Made by a program: the position numbers and the translations under genes | Origin: an uncultured Sphingomonas sp. | Lineage (GTDB): Bacteria > Pseudomonadota > Alphaproteobacteria > Sphingomonadales > Sphingomonadaceae | Length of the DNA: 12,596 nucleotides | Assembly: GCA_934555855.1 (NCBI GenBank) | Contig: CAKTFL010000015.1 | Location: 1-12,596 of the forward strand | Reading direction: 5' to 3' | The notes under the pieces: model-generated | Told to the model about the DNA's origin: nothing | Databases searched by the model: none | Seen by the model: only the letters and a program-made list of their open reading frames with translations | Shown here: positions 1-7,770 of the stretch, one piece after another | Layout: the number at the start of each line of letters is the position of its first letter | How positions within the stretch are numbered: the stretch's first letter is position 1

Positions 1-758
1 ACATCGGCCTGTTCGCTTCGGAAGCGATCCTGAACGACATCACCTTGCTGTCGGTCGGCAGCGCGGCGGGCAACGCGGCACCGTCCAACACGTCGCTCGG
101 CCGCATCGGCCTCGGTTACATCTACACCGACTGGCAGCCCCAGATCACCTACACCACGCCCAAATTCGGGGGACTTGTGGCCTCGGTCGGCATCTTCCAG
201 CCGCTGGTGACGGTCGGCAACGACGAGGCGAACAAGACGCCCGGCGTTCAGGCCAAGATCGTCTATGACCTGACTGCCGGCGGCGTGGCGTCGCACCTGT
301 GGCTTTCGGGCGTCATCCAGAAGCATAACGGCCTTGCCGGCTTCCCCAGCTATACGGGCAAGGCGTTCGACGCGGGCGCGAAGCTCACCTACGGCCCGGC
401 CAGCGTGGTAGGCTATCTCTATGCCGGCAAGGGCGTGGGGACGACCGGGCTGTTCATCCTGTCCGCCGACGCGCTGGGCCGACCGCGCAAGAGCGACGGC
501 TATTATGTCCAGGGCACCTATACGATCGGCAAGTTCACGCTCGGCGGCAGCTATGGCGAGAGCCAGCTCAGCCTGGCCTCGGGAGAGATCGACCCGCTGC
601 TGCTGCGGAGCAATTCGAGCTGGGTGGGCCAGGCCCGCTATGGCCTGACGAGCTGGGTGACGCTGCTCGGCGAATATGTCCACACCCGCTCGGAGGCGCA
701 TGGCCCGAACCGGGCCACGTCAGATGCCCTGGCGGCGGGCGCGATCCTGTTCTTCTGA
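1..758 (+). CDS. Outer-membrane porin, C-terminal part (5' end outside window)
   Basis: The reading frame is open from the left edge (first full codon at base 3) to a TGA at 756-758, so about 251 C-terminal residues are present and the signal peptide and first strands are missing. The visible protein has alternating short hydrophobic and polar stretches rich in Gly, Tyr, Ser and Thr, as in transmembrane beta-strands, for example GRIGLGYIYTDW, GGLVASVGIF and KFTLGGSYGES. It ends in AGAILFF; a C-terminal Phe is the usual beta-barrel assembly signal. It therefore most likely forms a trimeric general-diffusion or substrate-selective porin in the outer membrane. The substrate cannot be read from the sequence. 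A TTG at 45 is in frame, but the coding pattern continues upstream of it, so I treat the gene as partial. Its last 39 bases overlap the 3' end of the convergent LysR gene. [No confidence was given in the original; 0 is a placeholder.]. Confidence 0.
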   Translation, partial: IGLFASEAILNDITLLSVGSAAGNAAPSNTSLGRIGLGYIYTDWQPQITYTTPKFGGLVASVGIFQPLVTVGNDEANKTPGVQAKIVYDLTAGGVASHLWLSGVIQKHNGLAGFPSYTGKAFDAGAKLTYGPASVVGYLYAGKGVGTTGLFILSADALGRPRKSDGYYVQGTYTIGKFTLGGSYGESQLSLASGEIDPLLLRSNSSWVGQARYGLTSWVTLLGEYVHTRSEAHGPNRATSDALAAGAILFF

Positions 759-1670
759 GACGTCTTCGAGCCGAGGGCCGGCGACCGCCTGCCCTCCGGT
801 CACGCTGTCGCGGATATGCTCCACCAGCGCCAGTAGGCGGCGGGGGACGTGATCGCGCTCATGATACAGCGCCCAGATGCCCTGGTCCCGCATCCGTTCG
901 GCCGAGAGCACTTCCACCAGCGCCCCGCTCGCCAGGTGCTCCGCCACGTAGAAATCGGGCAGCTGGCATATGCCAAGCCCCTTGAGCGCCGCGTCCGCGA
1001 CCGCAAAGCCGCTGTTGCAGCGATAGACGGACTGCGGCTTGAACTGCACGTCCCGGCCGTTGACGGAGAAATGCCAGCGTTCGGCAGACCCGACCAGGCA
1101 GCGATGGCGGCGAAGGTCGCCGATCGATTCCGGCATCCCTGCCCGCGTCCAATAGGCGGGCGACGCGCACAGGTGCAGGCCGCGTGAGCCCAGGCGCTCG
1201 CTGTGCAGGCGATCGTCTCCCGTGCTGCCGACCCGAACCGCCAGGTCGAACCCCTGTGCGACGATGTCGATCATCGCGTTGGTCAGCTCGATCTCGATCG
1301 TGACCTCGGGATGCAGGGCCAGGAACGCGTTGGTCGCTGGGACGACTTCCATCTCGCCATAGGCCACCGGACAGGTCAGGCGGATATTGCCCTCCAGCGC
1401 CTCCGTGCTGCCGGCAATGGCGTCATAGGCGTCCTCGCGCGCGTCGATCAGCCTCCGCCCCCGCGCCTGGAGCAGGAACCCCTCCGCCGTCAGGGTCACC
1501 CGCCGGGTGGTGCGCGTGAACAGCCGCTTGCCCAGCCGCGCTTCCAGCCGCCCGACCTCCCGGCTGACATGGGAAATCGACTGTCCCAGCCTGCCCGCGC
1601 CGGCCGTGAAGCTGCCCAGCTCCGCAACGGCCATGAAAGCGTCCAGCCCCGCCCAGCGATCGTCGGCCAT
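720..1670 (-). CDS. LysR-type transcriptional regulator
   Basis: This 316-residue protein has the LysR family length and layout. Residues about 10-64 are the winged helix-turn-helix: helix-turn-helix around ELGSFTAGAGRLGQSISHVS, then LEARLGKRLFTRTTR and LTAEG, all LysR hallmarks. Residues about 92-300 are the periplasmic-binding-protein-like effector domain, with CPVAYGEMEVVP at its start and FDLAVRVG in the middle. It is divergent from the formaldehyde operon, with 103 bases between the two start codons. By the usual LysR habit it probably controls that operon and itself; the inducer is not visible, though formaldehyde or its glutathione adduct is a reasonable inference. The last 13 codons, including the stop, are antisense to the porin's final strand. 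The ATG at 1670 fits the family N-terminus. The class is certain and the target gene is inferred. Confidence 0.93.
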   Translation of the reverse strand: MADDRWAGLDAFMAVAELGSFTAGAGRLGQSISHVSREVGRLEARLGKRLFTRTTRRVTLTAEGFLLQARGRRLIDAREDAYDAIAGSTEALEGNIRLTCPVAYGEMEVVPATNAFLALHPEVTIEIELTNAMIDIVAQGFDLAVRVGSTGDDRLHSERLGSRGLHLCASPAYWTRAGMPESIGDLRRHRCLVGSAERWHFSVNGRDVQFKPQSVYRCNSGFAVADAALKGLGICQLPDFYVAEHLASGALVEVLSAERMRDQGIWALYHERDHVPRRLLALVEHIRDSVTGGQAVAGPRLEDVSEEQDRARRQGI

Positions 1671-1773
1671 TATTGCCGTGTAGCAAAAGCGAACTCGCCG
1701 ACACAGCTCTTATCGTCCCCACGGAAAAGGAATAACATGCATTACTGCTGGATGATTGAGAGGATGCCCGTTC
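1671..1773. promoter_or_regulatory. Divergent control region between LysR gene and frmA operon
   Basis: These 103 bases separate the two start codons and must hold both promoters and, by family habit, the LysR binding site. I see no strong -35/-10 pair on either strand. A weak inverted pair, TTAT at 1710-1713 and ATAA at 1732-1735, could be half of an operator, but four-base arms are not convincing. The region also carries an out-of-frame ATG at 1737 with its own Shine-Dalgarno-like AAAAGGA. Confidence 0.45.
1758..1764 (+). promoter_or_regulatory. Ribosome binding site that sets the frmA GTG start
   Basis: GAGAGGA lies nine bases before the GTG at 1774 and overlaps the only other in-frame candidate, a TTG at 1756. 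This favours GTG as the frmA start. Confidence 0.7.
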
Positions 1774-2886
<1,113 letters not shown>

Positions 2887-2897
2887 AGGGACCTATC

Positions 2898-3290
2898 ATG
2901 TTCAGTCACATGACAGTCGGTACGAACGACATTGCGCGCGCGCGCCGCTTCTACGACGCGCTGTTCGCCGCGATCGATGGCCGTCCCGGCATGGAGGATG
3001 CCAAGGGGCGGCTCGTCTACATGCACAAAGGCGCGTTGTTCATCGTCACCCCGCCGATCGACGGGCACGGCGCGACGCATGGCAATGGTGCCACGATCGG
3101 CTTCGCCATGTCCGGCCCGGAACAGGCGGATGCGTGGCATCGGGCCGGTGTCGAGCATGGCGGCACCGCAATCGAGGATGCGCCGGGCGTCCGCCAGGCG
3201 CCGGTGGGCGAGCTTTACCTCGCCTATCTGCGCGACCCCGACGGCAACAAGCTGTGCGGCGTGCACCGGATGCCGAGGGCCCGGGCGTGA
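2898..3290 (+). CDS. VOC-family (glyoxalase/bleomycin-resistance fold) protein
   Basis: This 130-residue protein has the VOC layout: a first beta-alpha unit (FSHMTVGTNDIARARRFYDA) and a second ending in the family signature YLRDPDGNKL. Members bind small molecules, often through a metal. Here H4 could be a metal ligand, but the usual His of the next module is replaced in ATIGFAM, and the usual C-terminal Glu after DPDGNK is replaced by Leu-Cys-Gly. A standard glyoxalase I metal site therefore looks incomplete. GAAGGG seven bases before the ATG is a good ribosome binding site, and the gene starts 11 bases after frmA. Its stop overlaps the fghA start by one base (TGATG), so the two are probably translationally coupled. 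Position suggests a role in glutathione-formaldehyde chemistry, but the reaction is unknown. Confidence 0.88.
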   Translation: MFSHMTVGTNDIARARRFYDALFAAIDGRPGMEDAKGRLVYMHKGALFIVTPPIDGHGATHGNGATIGFAMSGPEQADAWHRAGVEHGGTAIEDAPGVRQAPVGELYLAYLRDPDGNKLCGVHRMPRARA

Positions 3291-4126
3291 TGGAGACCCT
3301 TTCCACCAACCGCGCGCATGGCGGCGTGCAGGGCGTGTACAGCAGCGCCTCCGAGGCTACGGGCACCGACATGACCTTCTCCGTTTTCGTGCCCCCGCAT
3401 GAGGACGGCGCCACACTGCCCGTGCTGTGGTACCTGTCGGGCCTGACCTGCACCCACGCCAATGTGACCGACAAGGGCGAGTATCGCCGCGCCTGTGCGG
3501 AGGCGGGCATCGTGTTCGTCGCGCCAGACACGAGCCCGCGCGGCGAGGGCGTACCGGACGATCCGGCCGGCGCTTATGATTTCGGCCTCGGCGCGGGTTT
3601 CTATGTCGATGCGAGCGAGGCGCCGTTCGCGGCGAATTACCGCATGTGGCGCTACGTCACCGAGGAGTTGCCGGCGCTGCTCGCGGCGGCGTTCCCGGTC
3701 GACATGGAGCGGCAGGGTATCACCGGCCACTCGATGGGCGGCCATGGCGCGCTGACGATCGGCCTCAGTTTTCCCGACCGCTTCCGCTCCGTGTCCGCCT
3801 TCGCGCCGATCGTCGCGCCGGGTCAGGTGCCCTGGGGGCAGAAGGCGCTGGCGGGCTATCTGGGCGAGGATCGCGCCGCCTGGCGCGCGCACGACGCCGT
3901 GGCGCTGATCGAGGACGGCGCCCGCATCGCGGAGCTGCTTGTCGACCAGGGCGACGCCGACCAGTTCCTGGAGCAGCAGCTTCGCCCCGAGCTGCTGCGC
4001 GAAGCCTGCGCTGCGGCGGGCATCGACCTGACCCTGCGGACGCAGCCCGGTTACGATCACAGCTACCATTTCGTGTCCACCTTCATGGCGGATCATGTCC
4101 GCTGGCACGCGGAACGGCTGCGCTGA
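3290..4126 (+). CDS. fghA: S-formylglutathione hydrolase
   Basis: Also called frmB. It hydrolyses S-formylglutathione to formate and glutathione in the cytoplasm, the second step of formaldehyde detoxification. The 278-residue protein has the esterase D family length and motifs throughout. These include LPVLWYLSGLTCTHANVT near the oxyanion region, APDTSPRGEGVP, and the nucleophile elbow GHSMGG with Ser148. The catalytic acid lies in DQGDADQF (Asp222 or Asp224), and His257 is in YDHSYHF. The start ATG at 3290 shares its A with the stop of the VOC gene, and the family N-terminus GGVQGVYSS follows at once. It is the last gene of the frmA operon: about 100 bases without a gene follow, with a new ribosome binding site for the next gene. 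Very close to textbook family sequence, so I am confident. Confidence 0.97.
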   Translation: METLSTNRAHGGVQGVYSSASEATGTDMTFSVFVPPHEDGATLPVLWYLSGLTCTHANVTDKGEYRRACAEAGIVFVAPDTSPRGEGVPDDPAGAYDFGLGAGFYVDASEAPFAANYRMWRYVTEELPALLAAAFPVDMERQGITGHSMGGHGALTIGLSFPDRFRSVSAFAPIVAPGQVPWGQKALAGYLGEDRAAWRAHDAVALIEDGARIAELLVDQGDADQFLEQQLRPELLREACAAAGIDLTLRTQPGYDHSYHFVSTFMADHVRWHAERLR

Positions 4127-4212
4127 CCCCGTCGCCATCGTCGGCCAGTCAGAATCCGGCACTCGCCAGCACCTGTCGGCCCGGCTACGATCCTGACGAT
4201 AACAGACTGAAT

Positions 4213-4220
4213 GAGAGGAA
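4213..4220 (+). promoter_or_regulatory. Ribosome binding site of the GFOR-like gene
   Basis: GAGAGGAA lies seven bases before the ATG at 4228. That start places a twin-arginine signal at the N-terminus. The preceding bases 4127-4212 hold no gene, and I see no clear terminator hairpin or strong promoter in them. Confidence 0.6.
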
Positions 4221-4227
4221 TGACGCC

Positions 4228-5337
4228 ATGGACCTTGGACGACGGGACATATTGATCGGAGGCGTGGCGCTTGCCGCTGCCTCGCGCGCGGTAGGCCAGA
4301 ACCGCTCACGCCCGCTTGGTTACGCGATCGTCGGGCTGGGCGGCTATGGCCTCGGCCAGATCATTCCGCAGTTCAAGAATTGCGAGCACAGCCGCCTCGT
4401 CGCGGTCGTCAGCGGCGATCCGGCCAAGGCGCGCCGCGTCGCCGCAGAGAACGGGCTGCCGGCGCGAGGGATCTATTCCTATGCGAACTTCGACACGATC
4501 CGCGACAATCCGGACGTGGACATCGTCTATGTCTGCCTGCCCAATTCGATGCATGCGGAATACACAATCCGGGCGGCGCGGGCCGGCAAGCATGTGATGT
4601 GCGAAAAGCCGATGGCGACGTCGGTTGCCGAGTGCGAGGCGATGATCGCCGCGTGCCGCAAGGCGAACCGCAAGCTGATGATCGGCTATCGCTCCCATTT
4701 CGAGCCGTACAATCTGGAAGCGATGCGCCTGGCGCGGGCCGGCACGACGGGCAAGATCCGCTATTTCCGTTCCGAGCATGGCTTCGTGCAGGGCGACCCG
4801 TCGAAATGGCGGCTGAAACGGGCATTGTCCGGCGGCGGATCGCTGATGGATATCGGCATCTACGCGCTGCAGGCGGCCCGCTACATGACTGGCGAGGAAC
4901 CGATCGCGGTCACCGCGCAGGAATCAACCGACCGCAAGGACCCCCGCTTCCGGGAGGTGGAGGACCAGATCGCCTTCACCCTGGAATTCCCCTCCGGCGT
5001 CATCGGCAGCTGCCAGTCGATGTACAGTGCCAACCGGAACCAGTATCTGCTGATGGGCGAGAAGGGCCGGATCGAGCTGGAACCCGCAACCCGGTACGAG
5101 GGCAATAAGATGTGGACCGGCCGGGACGGCCGCGAAAACGAGATCAGCCCTCCGCCTGGCCCAGGCAAGACCCAGTTCGCGGGCCAGCTCGACCATCTGG
5201 CGCAATGCGTGGTCAGCGGGCGCGAGCCGATCGTGTCGGGCGAGGAGGGACTGCGCGACATGCGGATCATCGAGGCGATCTACCGCTCCGCCCGCGAACG
5301 GCGGCGGATCGTGCTGACGCCGGGCGGCCGGGCATGA
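4228..5337 (+). CDS. Tat-exported Gfo/Idh/MocA oxidoreductase, glucose-fructose oxidoreductase-like
   Basis: The 369-residue protein starts with a short Tat signal: twin Arg 5-6 in GRRDILIGG, a hydrophobic stretch, and likely cleavage near residue 23. The rest follows Zymomonas GFOR closely. YAIVGLGGYGLGQIIP is the Rossmann nucleotide-binding loop, then come HSRLVAVVSG and LPNSMHAE. K127 sits in GKHVMCEKPMATSV, and GGGSLMDIGIYAL carries D208 and Y212; the matching Lys, Asp and Tyr are the catalytic residues of GFOR. GFOR holds NADP(H) tightly and couples sugar oxidation to reduction of another sugar in the periplasm. Here only a pyridine-nucleotide sugar oxidoreductase of the periplasm can be claimed; substrate and whether the cofactor stays bound are unknown. 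Its stop overlaps the following cupin gene by four bases (ATGA), so the two are probably made together. Confidence 0.88.
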   Translation: MDLGRRDILIGGVALAAASRAVGQNRSRPLGYAIVGLGGYGLGQIIPQFKNCEHSRLVAVVSGDPAKARRVAAENGLPARGIYSYANFDTIRDNPDVDIVYVCLPNSMHAEYTIRAARAGKHVMCEKPMATSVAECEAMIAACRKANRKLMIGYRSHFEPYNLEAMRLARAGTTGKIRYFRSEHGFVQGDPSKWRLKRALSGGGSLMDIGIYALQAARYMTGEEPIAVTAQESTDRKDPRFREVEDQIAFTLEFPSGVIGSCQSMYSANRNQYLLMGEKGRIELEPATRYEGNKMWTGRDGRENEISPPPGPGKTQFAGQLDHLAQCVVSGREPIVSGEEGLRDMRIIEAIYRSARERRRIVLTPGGRA

Positions 5338-5804
5338 AGCGCCTGCTTGCCGCTCTAGCCCTGATCGCGGGGCCGCTTTCGGCGCAGCAGGCCGATCCGA
5401 CCGGCTTCGCCAGTGCCGCTGAGGTGAAGGCGACAGTCGCCGCCATGGAGCGCGAGATGAAGCCCGGCCAGGGGTTCGCCTGGCGGCCGCTGGTGCGCGG
5501 CGGCACCGCGACGGCGGCCCTGGAGATCTGGAAGAAACCCGGCCGTCCCGCCGTTCACCCGGCCGAGGCGGAATATGCGATCGTCATCGAGGGAGCCGGA
5601 ACGCTCGTCTCGGGTGGCACGCTCGTCGAGCCTGCGGTCACCAATCCGGGCCTGACCGAGGGTAGCCGGATCGAGGGCGGGACCACTCGCCAGCTCCGCC
5701 CAGGCGACGTCATGCTGATCCCTGCCGGGGTGCCGCACTGGTTCGGCATCGCCGGCGGCAGGCTGGTGCTGCTCGGCACCAAGCTGCCCCAGGCCGCCCC
5801 GTGA
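5334..5804 (+). CDS. Secreted cupin-domain protein
   Basis: A 156-residue protein with a Sec-type signal peptide (MKRLLAALALIAGPLSA, likely cleaved near residue 17) and one cupin barrel. Motif 1 is in the region of H75, E80 and EGAGTLVSGG. Motif 2 is GDVMLIPAGVPHW at 124-136, with H135. Motif 1 lacks the usual HxH pair, so metal binding would have an incomplete ligand set. Between the motifs lies an extra loop of about 25 residues. The ATG is inside the last codons of the oxidoreductase gene (ATGA overlap), which suggests coupled translation and a shared periplasmic task, perhaps binding or isomerising a sugar. That task is inference from position. No gene symbol can be given. Confidence 0.85.
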   Translation: MKRLLAALALIAGPLSAQQADPTGFASAAEVKATVAAMEREMKPGQGFAWRPLVRGGTATAALEIWKKPGRPAVHPAEAEYAIVIEGAGTLVSGGTLVEPAVTNPGLTEGSRIEGGTTRQLRPGDVMLIPAGVPHWFGIAGGRLVLLGTKLPQAAP

Positions 5805-5864
5805 TCGGCTAGGCAAGGCGCGTCCTCAGCGGGCGTTCAGGTCGCACCGCGCAGGGGGCACGTC

Positions 5865-6338
5865 ATGACCTTCCGATTCAGTCCCTTCCTCGCTGCCGCC
5901 GGCATGTTCGGCCTGGCGCTGTCATCGCCGGTCGTCGCCCAGTCCTGTGCTGGGGTCCATGCCGCCGGCACGGCACGGCTGGACACGATGGTGAGCGGCC
6001 TGCGAAGCGCGCAGGGCGAAGTCGCCTTCACCGTCTATCCCGATGATCGCCGCAGGTTCCTGAGCAAGGGCGGCAAGCTGGCCCGTGTCCGCGTTCCGGC
6101 CGTCGCGCCAACCACTCAGGCATGTTTCTGGCTGCCACCGGGCGGATACGAAGTCGCGATCTATCATGACGAGAATGGCGACCATGACTTCAACCGGACA
6201 TTGTTCATGCCCAAGGAGGGCTTTGCCTTCTCCAACGACGCGTCCACCACGTTCGGGTTGCCGAAGATGGAGGACACGCGCATCGCCCTGCCCGTCGGCG
6301 GCACGACGATCCGGATGAAGATGCGCTACCCGCGCTGA
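5865..6338 (+). CDS. Secreted DUF2141 protein
   Basis: A 157-residue protein with a signal peptide (hydrophobic residues about 7-25, likely cleaved after PVVA). The mature part matches the DUF2141 pattern: CFWLPPGGYEVAIYHDENGD, then FNRTLFMPKEGFAFSND, then a short strand-rich end. DENGDHDFN at 102-110 has acidic and Asn residues spaced like a calcium-binding loop, but this is only suggestive. The family has no established function that I know of; its members are small beta-sandwich-like exported proteins. AGGGGG about seven bases before the ATG is a good ribosome binding site. Sixty bases separate it from the cupin gene, so it may belong to the same transcript. Its 3' end overlaps the convergent HAD phosphatase gene by 13 bases. 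Confidence 0.85.
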   Translation: MTFRFSPFLAAAGMFGLALSSPVVAQSCAGVHAAGTARLDTMVSGLRSAQGEVAFTVYPDDRRRFLSKGGKLARVRVPAVAPTTQACFWLPPGGYEVAIYHDENGDHDFNRTLFMPKEGFAFSNDASTTFGLPKMEDTRIALPVGGTTIRMKMRYPR

Positions 6339-7018
6339 GCCGCCCCACCTCGCCAGTCGAGCAGCCGCCAGTCCCGCTCCCGCGCCAGCCGGACCAGTGG
6401 CGGGTGTGCGTTGACCGCCACCGGCTCGTCCGCCCACTCGAAGGTCGGACGATCGGAGACATGGTCCGAATAAAAGCGGATCCGGGCGTCGGTGCGATCC
6501 ACCCCCTGCGCGGTCAGCCATGCCTCGATCATCGCAAGCTTGGCGGGACCGTAGCAGTTCGCGCCGCTTATGGTCGACAGCAGCGTGCCACCCGGCCCAC
6601 GCCGCGCCTCGGTCGCGATCAGGTCATCAACGCCGAGCCGCTGCGCGATGAAGCGGGCATAGAAGCGGTGCGCCGCCGTCGCGATCACGATGCGTCGCCC
6701 CTCCGCCCGGTCGCGCTCCATCTGCCGACGCGCGCCTTCGAGGATGTAGTCGCGCGTGAACCGGGCGGCGAACGCATCCGAAATGCGCGCCAGTTCCGCG
6801 GCAGGCCGGCTGCGCCCGATCAGCAGCCGGTGCATCGCCTGTTTCAGATCGTCGCGGCTGATGACCTTGGCCCAGCGCAGCAACGCGACCGGCCCCAGCA
6901 GCGGCACCGTAGCCAGCCGCCACGGCGCCAACGAGCGCGCCGCATGGAGCAGGAACAGGCTCCAGGTCGGCACGCGCGTGATCGTGCGGTCCAAGTCATA
7001 GATGGCGAGGTCGGTCAC
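6326..7018 (-). CDS. HAD-IB family phosphatase, possible lipid phosphate phosphatase
   Basis: From a GTG at 7018 this is a 230-residue protein with all HAD motifs. D8 and D10 (YDLDRT) form motif I, with T114 in VIATAAH as motif II. K160 in CYGPAK is motif III. D185 and D189 in YSDHVSD form motif IV, and PVAVNAHP follows as in the HAD-IB subgroup. That subgroup includes phosphoserine phosphatase and the PgpC-type phosphatidylglycerophosphatases. Its place at the end of a lipid operon favours a phosphate-removing step on a lipid head-group, but the substrate is inferred. The start is chosen because GTGA overlaps the upstream TGA by four bases and motif I then lies at residue 8, as usual; GGGGAGG precedes it. 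A longer frame to 7228 would only read antisense-like sequence across the previous gene. Residues 30-51 are hydrophobic and could touch the membrane. Confidence 0.87.
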   Translation of the reverse strand: MTDLAIYDLDRTITRVPTWSLFLLHAARSLAPWRLATVPLLGPVALLRWAKVISRDDLKQAMHRLLIGRSRPAAELARISDAFAARFTRDYILEGARRQMERDRAEGRRIVIATAAHRFYARFIAQRLGVDDLIATEARRGPGGTLLSTISGANCYGPAKLAMIEAWLTAQGVDRTDARIRFYSDHVSDRPTFEWADEPVAVNAHPPLVRLARERDWRLLDWRGGAAQRG

Positions 7019-7770
7019 GATGCCTCCCCGCCCTCGATCAGCGCGCGGACCAGATCGAGGTCGGCGGGTTTGTCGACGTCCACCGCCGCCAAGCCATACC
7101 CCGCGGCAACGATGCGGGCGTCCACGCCCGCCCGACGGCCGAGCGCCGCCACCGCCTCCGCCAGCGTCAGGTTGCCGAGCAGGTAGCGCAGCAGCAGTCC
7201 CGGCCCCAATCGCCGCACGATCCGCCACGGTTTTTTGCGGTCACGCTCCACGTGCTGCCACAGTTCCAGGGCGGCATCGGCGGCAGGAGTAGCCAGCCAG
7301 AACAGATTGCATCCCGACCACTCGCCATCCGCAAAGCGCAGCCAGGTGCGCCGCGTATCCGGCGCGTCCCGCTCAACCGTCGGACGGCTGGCGAGCAGGG
7401 CCGCCACGTCACAGGCCGGCACGTCGTTCAGGAACCCGCGTACCCATTCCGGCCGCAGCAGCGCATGATCGGCGGTGGTGAGCAGCAATGGCGCGCCCGC
7501 CCGCGCCAGCCCTTCGCGGGCGCTGGCGCTCGGCCCGGCGGCAGACACCAGCGCCGTCGTGCCGAGCGCGAGCGCATGCTGGCGAACCGCCTCGCTGGTG
7601 GCGCTGACGAAGATGCGGGTCGCGCCAGCCTCTCGCAGCGCCTCGACCACGCGCGCGAGCATGGTGCGTCCGGCGATCTCGATCAGCGCCTTGTCCGTGA
7701 CGCCAGTATAGGCGGCGAGCGGGTCAGCCTCGCCGCGCGAGCCGGCAAGCACCAGGGCAGAAAAGCTCAT
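7015..7770 (-). CDS. MobA-like nucleotidyltransferase (NTP_transf_3 type)
   Basis: A 251-residue protein with a nucleotidyltransferase core. It has the N-terminal nucleotide loop LVLAGSRGEADP, a conserved lysine K27 in TDKALIEIAG, a metal-binding D101 in LLTTADHALL, and AAVDVDKPADLDLV near the C-terminus. Such enzymes join an NTP to a phosphorylated sugar, polyol or cofactor. Inside this operon it could activate a phosphorylated head group, as the cytidylyltransferases of inositol-lipid synthesis do; the substrate is not visible. The ATG at 7770 is preferred because TGATG overlaps the upstream stop by one base and places the nucleotide loop at residue 6. An in-frame start at 7800 would add ten residues inside the previous gene. 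Function class is good, substrate unknown. Confidence 0.85.
   Translation of the reverse strand: MSFSALVLAGSRGEADPLAAYTGVTDKALIEIAGRTMLARVVEALREAGATRIFVSATSEAVRQHALALGTTALVSAAGPSASAREGLARAGAPLLLTTADHALLRPEWVRGFLNDVPACDVAALLASRPTVERDAPDTRRTWLRFADGEWSGCNLFWLATPAADAALELWQHVERDRKKPWRIVRRLGPGLLLRYLLGNLTLAEAVAALGRRAGVDARIVAAGYGLAAVDVDKPADLDLVRALIEGGEAS

Noticed and set aside
4127..4227. Possible terminator or promoter between fghA and the GFOR-like gene
   Set aside because: I found only short imperfect GC-rich complements and no T-run, and no -35/-10 pair that stands out.
3224..4309. 361-residue minus-strand frame opposite fghA
   Set aside because: Shadow of a strongly conserved esterase; composition is biased and no family motif is present.
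7019..7228. Longer start for the HAD phosphatase reaching into the nucleotidyltransferase gene
   Set aside because: The extra residues are Gly/Arg/Ala-rich shadow sequence, and the GTG at 7018 puts motif I at the normal distance from the start.
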